Position numbers and translations under genes: made by a program
Origin: an uncultured Alistipes sp.
GTDB taxonomy: Bacteria > Bacteroidota > Bacteroidia > Bacteroidales > Rikenellaceae
DNA: 43,561 nucleotides
Assembly (NCBI GenBank): GCA_947178455.1
Contig: CAMWYI010000002.1
Coordinates: 1-43,561, forward strand
Direction: 5' to 3'
Notes under the pieces: model-generated
Databases searched by the model: none
What the model saw: the letters and a program-made list of their open reading frames with translations, nothing else
What the model was told of the DNA's origin: nothing
In this document: one piece after another, positions 1 to 8,345 of the stretch
Layout of the letters: each line of letters begins with the position of its first letter
Numbering within the stretch: position 1 is the first letter of the stretch

Positions 1-2
1 CC

Positions 3-890
3 CGTCCGTCGATGGGTAAAACGGCCTTCGTCCTCTCGATGGCCCGCAACATGGCTGTCGACCACGAACAGGGCGTGGCGTTCTTCTCGCTCGAAATGTC
101 GGCCGTGCAGCTGATGATGCGTCTGATTATCGCCGAAACGGGCTTGGCGGGCAACGACGTGAAGTCGGGACGCCTCACGCCCGAACAATGGCGCCACTTG
201 GAGTCGGCCACCAAACCCCTCGCGACGGCCCCGCTCTTCATCGACGATACACCGGCGCTGTCGGTCTTCGAGTTCCGCTCGAAAGCCCGCCGGCTGAAAA
301 TCCACAACGACATCAAAATCATCGTCATCGACTACTTGCAGCTGATGACCGGCAATCAGGACTCGAAAGGCAACCGCGAACAGGAGGTGGCGTTCATCTC
401 GCGCACGCTCAAAGCCATTGCCAAAGAGTTGAACGTGCCGATTATCGCGCTGTCGCAGTTGAGCCGTGCAACCGAAATGCGCGGCGGGTCGAAGCGTCCG
501 CAGCTCTCCGACCTGCGCGAATCGGGTGCCATAGAGCAGGATGCCGACATCGTGGCATTCATCCACCGCCCCGAATACTACGGCATCAATCAAGACGAAA
601 ACGGCATGCCGACGGCCGGACTGGCCGAAATCATCATCGCCAAGCATCGTAACGGTGCGGTGTGCGACGTCAACCTGCGCTTCTTGAAAGAGCAGGCGCG
701 CTTCACCGACATGGACGACACGATGCTGCCGCCCGGGCAGGCGCTCGAAAGCCAGCAGGCCTACGACGACTATGCGAGCGGCTCGAACGGTGCGACCCCG
801 CTGCCAACCGGAAGTGCGCTCGGCGCGGCGGTAGGCAACGAGTTCGACCCCAACCGTTCGCGCAACCTCGACGACGAAGCGCCGTTTTAA
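3..890 (+). CDS. dnaB: Replicative DNA helicase DnaB, C-terminal part (5' end outside window)
   Basis: This is the RecA-like ATPase half of the replicative helicase, the hexameric 5'-3' helicase that unwinds the fork and recruits primase. The reading frame is open from base 3 and enters directly at the Walker A motif (RPSMGKTAF), so the N-terminal domain, the linker helix and the true start lie upstream of the window. The ATG at base 12 falls inside Walker A and is not the start. Further family motifs are visible: VIDYLQLM (Walker B region), the ALSQLSR segment, and RDLRESGAIEQDAD followed by FIHRPEYY. The last 50 or so residues (from DDTMLPPG) form a low-complexity acidic tail. The gene ends with TAA 78 bp before the YifB gene. 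Identity is certain from the motifs; only the length is unknown. Confidence 0.96.
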   Translation, partial: RPSMGKTAFVLSMARNMAVDHEQGVAFFSLEMSAVQLMMRLIIAETGLAGNDVKSGRLTPEQWRHLESATKPLATAPLFIDDTPALSVFEFRSKARRLKIHNDIKIIVIDYLQLMTGNQDSKGNREQEVAFISRTLKAIAKELNVPIIALSQLSRATEMRGGSKRPQLSDLRESGAIEQDADIVAFIHRPEYYGINQDENGMPTAGLAEIIIAKHRNGAVCDVNLRFLKEQARFTDMDDTMLPPGQALESQQAYDDYASGSNGATPLPTGSALGAAVGNEFDPNRSRNLDDEAPF

Positions 891-968
891 TTTCGATGCA
901 CCGACCGGCATGCTCCCGCCAAAAGCGACCGTAGAAACCAGCAACAGCATTACCACCCATTAATAAAA

Positions 969-2513
969 ATGTTCGTAGCCGTCCATACCGCGACCGTCGC
1001 CGGCATCGACGCCGTCGAAGTGACCGTCGAGGTCAACATCACGGGCGGTGGATTGGGGCTTTACCTCGTCGGATTGCCCGACAGCGCGGTCAAGGAGAGC
1101 GAACAGCGCATTCGGGCGGCGTTCGAGAACTCGGGCGAACGGATGACTGCCCGCAACGTGGTCGTGAACCTCGCACCGGCGGCCCTGCGCAAAGAGGGCG
1201 CGGCGTTCGACCTGCCGATTGCCGTCGGGATTCTCGCCGCAATGGAACGCGTGGAACCCTCCGCACTCGAAGGGACGATGTTCACCGGCGAATTGTCGCT
1301 CGACGGGTCGGTGCGGCCCGTGCCGGGCGTGTTGCCGATGACGGTGCTGGCTCGGCGCAAGGGATTGCGCCGCATCGTGCTCGCTCCCGAAAACGCCGCC
1401 GAAGCCGCTATCGTCGAGGGTATCGAGGTGATTCCGGTGGCGAATCTGCGCCAGCTGCTGGCGTGGCTCGGCGGCACGGAGACCGTCGAACCGGCCCGAC
1501 CGGCCGACCGCGAACCGTTCGAGGTGTCGTCGGGCCGCTACGACGAGGATTTCGCCGATGTCAAAGGGCAGGAACACGTCAAACGGGCACTGGAAATCGC
1601 CGCAGCGGGCGGCCACAACGTGCTGCTCATCGGGGCGCCCGGTTCGGGCAAGACCATGCTGGCGCGCCGCATACCGACCATTCTACCGCCGTTGACGCAC
1701 GACGAAGCGCTGGAAACGACCAAAATACACTCCGTCGCAGGCAAGACGGGCGTCGCTGGCGGGCTGATGACCCGCCGGCCATTCCGTGCGCCGCACCACC
1801 TCACGTCGCAGGCGGCTATCGTGGGCGGCGGGCAGTCGCCCTGTCCGGGCGAGGTGTCGCTGGCCCACAACGGCGTGCTGTTTCTCGACGAACTGCCCGA
1901 ATTCGGGCGCAATGTGCTGGAAGTCCTGCGCCAGCCGTTGGAAGACAAGCGCATCACCGTCTCGCGGGCGCGGTACAGCGTCGAATATCCGGCCAACTTC
2001 ATGCTGGTGGCGGCGATGAACCCCTGTCCGTGCGGCTACTACAACCACCCGACGCACGAATGCTCGTGCGCGCCGGGTGCCGTGCATCGCTACATGAACC
2101 GGATTTCGGGGCCGCTGATGGACCGTATCGACCTGCACGTCGAGGTCACGCCCGTGCCGCCGTCGCTGCTGGCCGACGGTGCTCCGGCGGGCGAGTCGAG
2201 CGCAGCGGTGCGCGAACGGGTCATCCGTGCGCGGGCCGTGCAGGCCGAGCGTTTTCGGGCAATCGAGGGCGTGTACACCAACGCCATGATGAATGCGGCC
2301 CTGCTGCGCGAACACTGCCGACCGGACGACGAAGCGGCTGCGATGCTCGAAACGGCGATGATACGGCTGTCGCTTTCGGCACGTGCCTACGACCGCATTC
2401 TGAAAGTGGCCCGAACGATTGCCGATTTGGCGGGACGCGAACGAATCGCCCGCGCGGATGTGGCCGAAGCTATCGGCTACCGTTCGCTCGACCGCGGCAC
2501 ATGGGGCAGATAA
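969..2513 (+). CDS. yifB: YifB/ComM family Mg-chelatase-like AAA+ ATPase
   Basis: The 514-residue length is normal for the YifB/ComM family. The N-terminal 190 residues are the ChlI-like domain (FVAVHTATVAGIDA, then VGLPDSAVKESEQRIRAA). The AAA+ core follows, with Walker A GAPGSGKT near residues 223-230, Walker B LFLDEL near 304-309, and the segment MNPCPCGYY with a cysteine cluster (CPCG, ECSC) typical of the family. The C-terminal helical domain ends in YRSLDRG. In naturally transformable bacteria ComM is a hexameric helicase that promotes branch migration during integration of foreign DNA; in Bacteroidetes the role is not established. The ATG at 969 gives the usual family N-terminus. It lies 46 bp upstream of murG and may be co-transcribed with it. 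Confidence 0.93.
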   Translation: MFVAVHTATVAGIDAVEVTVEVNITGGGLGLYLVGLPDSAVKESEQRIRAAFENSGERMTARNVVVNLAPAALRKEGAAFDLPIAVGILAAMERVEPSALEGTMFTGELSLDGSVRPVPGVLPMTVLARRKGLRRIVLAPENAAEAAIVEGIEVIPVANLRQLLAWLGGTETVEPARPADREPFEVSSGRYDEDFADVKGQEHVKRALEIAAAGGHNVLLIGAPGSGKTMLARRIPTILPPLTHDEALETTKIHSVAGKTGVAGGLMTRRPFRAPHHLTSQAAIVGGGQSPCPGEVSLAHNGVLFLDELPEFGRNVLEVLRQPLEDKRITVSRARYSVEYPANFMLVAAMNPCPCGYYNHPTHECSCAPGAVHRYMNRISGPLMDRIDLHVEVTPVPPSLLADGAPAGESSAAVRERVIRARAVQAERFRAIEGVYTNAMMNAALLREHCRPDDEAAAMLETAMIRLSLSARAYDRILKVARTIADLAGRERIARADVAEAIGYRSLDRGTWGR

Positions 2514-2559
2514 GATAGGATTTGCACGGGTCGCCTTACGACCCGACTGAATAAAAACA

Positions 2560-3669
2560 ATGAATTGCGAAGTGAAAAAAGTGATTCTTTCGGGCGGCGG
2601 CACCGGCGGACATATCTATCCGGCCGTCGCGGTCGCCGAAGCGCTGAAACGACGGCTCGGCGACGAAGTGGAGGTGCTCTTCGTCGGAGCCGAAGGCAAA
2701 ATGGAGATGGAAAAAGTCCCGGCACTGGGCTACCGCATCGTGGGACTGCCCATCGCAGGATTGCAGCGCCGGTTGGAGTGGCGCAACCTGCTGGTGCCGT
2801 TCAAGGTGCTGCGCAGCATCCGGCTGGCCCGCAAAACCATTCGCCGGTTCGGCGCCGATGTCGTCGTCGGGTTCGGCGGCTATGCCAGTGCGCCGGTGCT
2901 GTGGGCCGCACAACGCATGGGGGTGCCGACCGTGATTCAGGAACAGAACTCCTATGCAGGCGTGACGAACAAAATTTTGGCGAAACGGACCAAACGCATC
3001 TGCACCGCCTACGAGGGTATGGAACGCTTCTTCCCGCAGGAGAAAATCGTGCTGACGGGCAATCCGCTGCGCGGCCATTTTTCCAAAGAGGGGGTTGCGA
3101 AACCCGACGCGCTTGCGTATTATGGCTTCACGGCCGAAATGCCGGTGATATTGGTGGTCGGGGGTTCGCTCGGCACCCGCTCGCTCAACGAAATGATGAA
3201 AGCGTGGTTGCTCCGCACGGGCGGCACGGCACCGGTGCAGGTCATTTGGCAGACGGGCAAATACTATGAACGCGAGATGCAGGATTTTCTGCGCGAACAT
3301 CCCGCCGCACACGTTTGGCAGGGGGCGTTCATCGAACGCATGGACATGGCCTATGCGGCGGCCGACGTGGTCGTGTCGCGCAGCGGGGCCGGTACTGTTT
3401 CGGAACTTTGTTTGGTGGCGAAACCGGTGGTATTCGTACCCTCGCCCAACGTGGCCGAAGACCACCAGACCAAAAACGCACAGGCACTGGCGTCGAAAGG
3501 CGCGGCGGTGCTGGTGCCCGACAGCGAGTGCCGCACGCAGGCAATGGAGCGTGCGCTGGCGCTGGCGGCCGACCGGCAGGCATTGGAGGCGATGAGCCGC
3601 AACCTCGAAGCGCTGGCCCGCCCCGACGCAGCGGAACGAATCGTGGACGAAATCATCGGACTGAAATGA
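2560..3669 (+). CDS. murG: UDP-N-acetylglucosamine--lipid I GlcNAc transferase MurG
   Basis: This enzyme transfers GlcNAc from UDP-GlcNAc to lipid I, making lipid II at the inner face of the membrane. At 369 residues it has the family length. The N-terminal GT-B domain shows SGGGTGGHIYPAVAVAEAL (residues 11-29), then GFGGYASAP and IQEQNSYAGVTNK. The C-terminal domain shows the second glycine-rich loop VVGGSLGTRSLN and the UDP-binding segment SRSGAGTVSEL. The gene overlaps murC by 4 bp (ATGA), so the two are almost surely translated together. mraY, murD and ftsW, which often precede murG, are not next to it here. Confidence 0.97.
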   Translation: MNCEVKKVILSGGGTGGHIYPAVAVAEALKRRLGDEVEVLFVGAEGKMEMEKVPALGYRIVGLPIAGLQRRLEWRNLLVPFKVLRSIRLARKTIRRFGADVVVGFGGYASAPVLWAAQRMGVPTVIQEQNSYAGVTNKILAKRTKRICTAYEGMERFFPQEKIVLTGNPLRGHFSKEGVAKPDALAYYGFTAEMPVILVVGGSLGTRSLNEMMKAWLLRTGGTAPVQVIWQTGKYYEREMQDFLREHPAAHVWQGAFIERMDMAYAAADVVVSRSGAGTVSELCLVAKPVVFVPSPNVAEDHQTKNAQALASKGAAVLVPDSECRTQAMERALALAADRQALEAMSRNLEALARPDAAERIVDEIIGLK

Positions 3670-5045
3670 AAAAACAAAACGTTTACTTCATCGGCATCGG
3701 CGGCATCGGCATGAGCGCACTGGCGCGCTATTTCCGCCACGAAGGCCGCGAGGTCGCCGGTTACGACCGCACCTGCTCGCCGCTCACCGAAGCCTTGGAG
3801 CGCGAGGGCATCGCCGTCCACTACGACGACGATGTGGAGCAGATTCCCGCCCCGTTCCGCAATCCCGCCGACACGGTCGTGGTCTACACACCCGCCGTGC
3901 CGAGCGACCACAGCGAATACCGCTATTTTATCGAAAACGGTTTTACGGTCGAGAAACGGTCGCAGATGCTGGGCCACCTGACCGAAGGCAAATACACGAT
4001 GGCCGTCGCGGGCACGCACGGCAAAACCACGACGTCGACCCTCGTCGCATGGCTCAATCGCGGCTTGACGGGCGGCGGTTCGGCCTTTTTGGGCGGCATC
4101 TCCAAGAACTTCGCCAGCAACCTCGTGCTGGGCGACGGGCCGCGTCTGGCCGTCGAGGCCGACGAGTTCGACCGCTCGTTCCTGCGGTTGTATCCCGACG
4201 TGGCCGTCGTCACGTCGGCCGACGCCGACCACCTCGACATCTACGGCACCCACGAAGCAGTGAAAGAGGCCTTTTCGCAATTCGTCGGGCAAATCCGGCC
4301 CGGCGGCGCGCTGGTGCTGAAACAGGGCGTCGACATTCGGGTCGACAATCCCGACATCACGGTCTACCGCTACTCCTACGACGAGCCGTGCGATTTCTAC
4401 GCCCGCAACGTGCGGTTGCAGGAGGGAGGTTACTACCGTTATGACCTTGTGACACCCGACGGCACGATTGCCGACTGCACGCTGGGCATTCCGGGCTGGA
4501 TCAACATCGAAAATTCGGTCGCCGCCGTCGCCGCCGCATGGTGTGCCGCGAAACACGAGGGCACGCCGCTCGACGCGGAGAAGCTGCGCGAGGCGCTGGC
4601 TTCGTTCGCGGGCGTGAAACGGCGGTTCGAGTTCTACGTCAATACCCCGACGCAGGTCTACATGGACGATTATGCGCATCATCCGCGCGAGTTGGCGGCG
4701 ACGCTCGCGTCGGTGCGCAAGATGTTCCCCGGACGGCGCATTACGGCGCTTTTCCAACCCCACCTCTACACCCGCACGCGCGACCTGTACCCCGAATTCG
4801 CCGAAGCCCTTTCGCTGGCCGACGAAGCGGTGCTGCTGCCCATCTATCCGGCACGCGAGGAGCCTATCGCGGGCATCACGTCGGAAATCATCGCCGACCG
4901 TATCACGGTGCCCTGCCGCATCGTGCCGCGCGAACGACTGGTCGAAACGGTCGCCGCCATGCCGACCGACGTCGTAATCAGCTTCGGCGCAGGCAATATC
5001 GACGCCTGCTGCGAAGCGCTGGCCGAACAATTGCAAAAGAAATAG
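3666..5045 (+). CDS. murC: UDP-N-acetylmuramate--L-alanine ligase MurC
   Basis: MurC adds L-alanine to UDP-MurNAc with ATP, the first step of the stem peptide, in the cytoplasm. The frame is open further upstream, but the start used here is the ATG at 3666. It overlaps the murG stop (ATGA) and gives the standard N-terminus MKKQNVYFIGIGGIGMSALA, the Rossmann nucleotide-binding loop. The product is 459 residues. The ATP-binding loop GTHGKTTT lies near residues 116-123, followed by EADEFDRSF, the HLDIYGTHEA region, and the Mur-ligase C-terminal domain with DDYAHHPRE and LFQPHLYTRT. The next gene, ftsQ, starts 9 bp downstream. Confidence 0.97.
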   Translation: MKKQNVYFIGIGGIGMSALARYFRHEGREVAGYDRTCSPLTEALEREGIAVHYDDDVEQIPAPFRNPADTVVVYTPAVPSDHSEYRYFIENGFTVEKRSQMLGHLTEGKYTMAVAGTHGKTTTSTLVAWLNRGLTGGGSAFLGGISKNFASNLVLGDGPRLAVEADEFDRSFLRLYPDVAVVTSADADHLDIYGTHEAVKEAFSQFVGQIRPGGALVLKQGVDIRVDNPDITVYRYSYDEPCDFYARNVRLQEGGYYRYDLVTPDGTIADCTLGIPGWINIENSVAAVAAAWCAAKHEGTPLDAEKLREALASFAGVKRRFEFYVNTPTQVYMDDYAHHPRELAATLASVRKMFPGRRITALFQPHLYTRTRDLYPEFAEALSLADEAVLLPIYPAREEPIAGITSEIIADRITVPCRIVPRERLVETVAAMPTDVVISFGAGNIDACCEALAEQLQKK

Positions 5046-5054
5046 GATAAAACG

Positions 5055-6152
5055 ATGCGACCCGCTGTGAAATATACGCTGCTGACGCTTCTTTGGGGAG
5101 CGGTGGGGGCGTATGTCTATTGGGCGGCGCATGCGGCGAGGAGCGGACGCAGCACGCGGACGGTCGAACGGCTGGAAATCGATATCGTAGACAGCACCTC
5201 GCAAGGGCATCTGGTCTCGTCGGCCGAAGTGCGCAAATGGCTGGCAACCGAAGGCATCGAACCGGTCGGCAAAGCGGCCAAAGAGGTCGATTTGACGGCT
5301 ATCGAACGACTCATCGCCCGCAACGGATTCGTCGAACGGGCTGCGGCCTACATCACGCGAAGCGGCGAACTGCACATCGACATCCGGCAGCGCAAACCCC
5401 TTCTGCGGCTGCTCACGGGCGACGAAAACAGCTACGTCACCGCTTCGGGGTTCGTTTTCGCGGCCCCGCGCGCCTCGTCGCGTTACGTTCCGGTCGTCAC
5501 GGGAAGCTACCGGCCGCCCTTTCCGTCGGGCTACACGGGCGACGTATGGGCCTGCATGGAAGCCGAAAACCGCCGCATCGAAGCGGAAATCGCAGCGCTC
5601 GAAGCGGAAAAACTGCCCGTCCACCGCGAGGAACGCGACGACTACCGCAGCTGGCTCGAAGCCCGCCGCACCGGCGTGAAGTGGTGGTGGAAGTATTTGG
5701 ACGACGATGCAGAGTATGCCGCCCGCCTCGACCGGCTGCGCACCGAGAAGCAACGCCTGCACCGCGAGTACCGTTATCGGGCGCATCTGCGGCAGCAACG
5801 GCTCGACCGCATCGAAGCCCGACAGGAGGAGAAACGCCGCGAACAAAAAAAATTGACGAAAAACTACGAAGATTTCCTGAAACTCCTTACCTTTGTGAGG
5901 TCGGTCGAGGCCGACGACTTTTGGAGCGCCGAAATCGTGCAAATCGTCGCCCGCACCTCCCCGAGCGGAGCGCTGGAAATCGACCTGATTCCACGCAGCG
6001 GAGAACATCGCATCCGGTTCGGCCGGTTGGAGCGGACGGACGAGAAACTCGACAAGTCGTTGCGATTCTATCGCAAGGGCCTTTCGCATATCGGTTGGGA
6101 GCGCTGCCGAACGGTCGATGTCCGCTACCGCGATCAGGTGGTGTGCCGCTGA
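5055..6152 (+). CDS. ftsQ: Cell division protein FtsQ with a charged helical insert
   Basis: FtsQ/DivIB is a single-pass membrane protein that links early and late divisome proteins. The placement between murC and ftsA and the architecture support the call: short cytoplasmic N-terminus, membrane segment near residues 6-26, a POTRA-like domain near 38-118 (IDIVDSTSQGHLVSSAEVRKWL), and the beta region with YVTASGFVF. At 365 residues it is about 100 residues longer than usual FtsQ. The excess is one block near residues 160-268 that is rich in Glu, Arg and Lys and looks like a helical hairpin or coiled coil (MEAENRRIEAEIAALEAEK, then LRTEKQRLHREYRYRA). It interrupts the beta domain, which resumes at NYEDFLKLLTFV. 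Identity rests on context and architecture more than on sharp motifs, since FtsQ is poorly conserved. Confidence 0.87.
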   Translation: MRPAVKYTLLTLLWGAVGAYVYWAAHAARSGRSTRTVERLEIDIVDSTSQGHLVSSAEVRKWLATEGIEPVGKAAKEVDLTAIERLIARNGFVERAAAYITRSGELHIDIRQRKPLLRLLTGDENSYVTASGFVFAAPRASSRYVPVVTGSYRPPFPSGYTGDVWACMEAENRRIEAEIAALEAEKLPVHREERDDYRSWLEARRTGVKWWWKYLDDDAEYAARLDRLRTEKQRLHREYRYRAHLRQQRLDRIEARQEEKRREQKKLTKNYEDFLKLLTFVRSVEADDFWSAEIVQIVARTSPSGALEIDLIPRSGEHRIRFGRLERTDEKLDKSLRFYRKGLSHIGWERCRTVDVRYRDQVVCR

Positions 6153-6250
6153 CGACCGTACTGGAATTGAAAACATTGGATTATTGACAATAGCATAAAA
6201 TACCGAATGTATTTCCGTTGCGGACGGATACACCCTATCAAGCAGCTATC

Positions 6251-8242
6251 GTGGAAAGAAAGAACTATGTAATCGCCGTCGATTTGGGTTCGACCAACGT
6301 TACGGCGGCCGTCGCCGAGAAACTGGACGACGGCTCGCTCGGTATCGTCCATGTCGTCCGAAAACCGGCCGAGGGGGTCAATGCCGGTCAGATCGAAAAC
6401 AGCGAACTGGCAGGCAACGCCATCCATGCCGCTATCGAGGAGATCGAAACCGCGCTGGGCTGCCGCATCACGGAGGTCTATGCCGGCATTTCGGGCGATT
6501 TCGTCCGTTGCGCCTGCTACACCGACCACGTCTACATCGGCAATCCGCACGACGGCGTGAGCCAAGCCGACGTCGATTCGCTCTACTCGCGCATGCGCAA
6601 CGTGCAGGCTCCCGAAGGCGAAACCATCATGGAACGCATCGCCCAAAACTGGATCGTCGACGGCAACCGCGAGGTGCGCAATCCGGTCGGTTCGTTCGGC
6701 AAGACGCTCTCGGCGACGTTCAACTTCATCCTCTGCGACACGACCCCCCTGCAACGGTTGGAGATGGTCTTCAAACGGCACGGAATCACGATCAAGGGTA
6801 TCTTCCCGTCCGTGCTCGCCACGCCCGAAGCGGTGCTTTCGCCCGACGAAAAGGCCGACGGCGTAGCGGTCATCGACATCGGCGGCGGCGTGACCGACGT
6901 CACGGTCTACTACCGCAACGTGGTGCGCTACGTGGCCTCGATTCCGATGGGAGCGGCGGCCATCAACCACGACATCCGCACGCTGGGCGTCCCCGAAAAG
7001 TACGTCGAGCTGCTCAAACTCGAAAAAGGCTCCGCCGTCGCGGAACTCGCCCCCGACACGCTCGTGAAGGTGCCGGGCCGCATTCCGCGCGAGGAGAAAC
7101 AGATTCTGAAACGCAATCTGGCCACCGTCATCGAAGCCCGTGCGACGGACATCGCCGAATACGTGATGCAGGAGCTCAACGATTCGCACTACCTGTCGAA
7201 ATTGAGCTACGGCATCGTGCTGACCGGCGCGTCGGCCATGCTCAAAGACCTCGACACGCTCTTCAACCGCATCTCGAAGATGGAGGTGCGCGTCGCGGCT
7301 CCCGATACGGGCCTTACGGAGGATTCGTTGGATTTGGTCAACAGTCCGGCCTATGCGACGATTACGGGTCTGCTGTTGCTCGGCGCCGAGCAGGGCACTT
7401 CGAGCCTGATTATCGAAAACGAGCCCGTGCGGCGGGTTCCCGAACCCGAAATTCCGGCCGAACCGGCCGAGCAGCCGCCCGTCGCGGAACCGAAACCTTC
7501 GGTCGCTCCGGCACCGGCCCCCACGCCCGCACCGGCTGCGCCCCGTCCCCGAACGGCAGCCGCGCAGAGTGTCCGCACTCCTGCCGCAACGCCTCAACCG
7601 ACGGGCACCGTACCTCCTGCGCGGACACCCCGTCCGACCGTTCCGCCGGTCCGGCCGGCCACCAACCGCGTGCAACCGTCCGATGACGAAGAAAATACGC
7701 CGCTGCCGGATCCGCAATCGTTCCGTCACGTGCCGCCGCGAAAACCCGCGTCGGCAACACCCGTGACGCCGCCGCCGGCCCCGACGCCTGCGCCTGCGCC
7801 GTCTGCTCCGGCACCCGAAGCGTCCGAAGCGCCCCGCACGATAGGCACGGCCGCACAACGGCCCCGAACCCGAACGCTCGCCGACATCTACCGCGAGCGG
7901 TTGGAACAGCAGCAGGCCGCGCAACCGACGCCGCCCGCCGAACCGGCCCAACCGCAACCCGACGAAGCACCCCGTTTCGTCCGGCCGCAGGCCCCCGCAG
8001 CAGAACCGGAAGCACCGGCACAGCCGATGCCTTCGATGCCGGAACCGGAATCGGAAACGGCGGAACCCCGATTCTATCCGCCCCGCCCGCAGACGGAGCC
8101 GACCCCCGACCCCGAAGCGGACGAACGGGTCGAAGCCCAAGCCAAACGGATGAAAAGCCGCATCTCCAAGTTCTTCGGCAAAATCAACAACCAGTGGGAC
8201 AAAGGCTCGCTGGGAGACCTGCCCGACGATACCGAGATATGA
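6251..8242 (+). CDS. ftsA: Cell division protein FtsA with long Pro/Ala-rich linker
   Basis: FtsA is the actin-like ATPase that anchors FtsZ to the membrane. I prefer the GTG at 6251 (VERKNYVIAVDLGSTNVTAA), which matches the family N-terminus; a TTG at 6218 is in frame and would add 11 residues. Actin-fold motifs are clear: phosphate-1 AVDLGSTNV, phosphate-2 VIDIGGGVTDV, and the adenosine motif IVLTGASAMLKDL. The folded domain ends near residue 393. A stretch of about 225 residues (roughly 395-620) made mostly of Pro, Ala, Glu, Thr and Arg follows, then a conserved-looking tail (MKSRISKFFGKINNQWD) that is probably the membrane-binding amphipathic helix. At 663 residues it is about 250 longer than a standard FtsA. 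It precedes ftsZ by 103 bp. Confidence 0.95.
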   Translation: MERKNYVIAVDLGSTNVTAAVAEKLDDGSLGIVHVVRKPAEGVNAGQIENSELAGNAIHAAIEEIETALGCRITEVYAGISGDFVRCACYTDHVYIGNPHDGVSQADVDSLYSRMRNVQAPEGETIMERIAQNWIVDGNREVRNPVGSFGKTLSATFNFILCDTTPLQRLEMVFKRHGITIKGIFPSVLATPEAVLSPDEKADGVAVIDIGGGVTDVTVYYRNVVRYVASIPMGAAAINHDIRTLGVPEKYVELLKLEKGSAVAELAPDTLVKVPGRIPREEKQILKRNLATVIEARATDIAEYVMQELNDSHYLSKLSYGIVLTGASAMLKDLDTLFNRISKMEVRVAAPDTGLTEDSLDLVNSPAYATITGLLLLGAEQGTSSLIIENEPVRRVPEPEIPAEPAEQPPVAEPKPSVAPAPAPTPAPAAPRPRTAAAQSVRTPAATPQPTGTVPPARTPRPTVPPVRPATNRVQPSDDEENTPLPDPQSFRHVPPRKPASATPVTPPPAPTPAPAPSAPAPEASEAPRTIGTAAQRPRTRTLADIYRERLEQQQAAQPTPPAEPAQPQPDEAPRFVRPQAPAAEPEAPAQPMPSMPEPESETAEPRFYPPRPQTEPTPDPEADERVEAQAKRMKSRISKFFGKINNQWDKGSLGDLPDDTEI

Positions 8243-8345
8243 TGCAAACGCGCAGGGCGTGATTCGCGACACATCCGCGTGAACGGGCCCGCCGCAAACA
8301 CGAACAGACAAGCCAGCGAAGCTGCTTTTTAAGAAACGATAAGCT

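Noticed and set aside
3351..6233. Open reading frame of 960 codons on the minus strand
   Set aside because: It is antisense to murG, murC and ftsQ, has no recognisable domain, and long antisense frames are expected in GC-rich DNA with this codon bias.
6134..8311. Open reading frame of 725 codons on the minus strand
   Set aside because: It is antisense to ftsA; its Arg/Gly-rich composition mirrors the Pro/Ala linker on the other strand.
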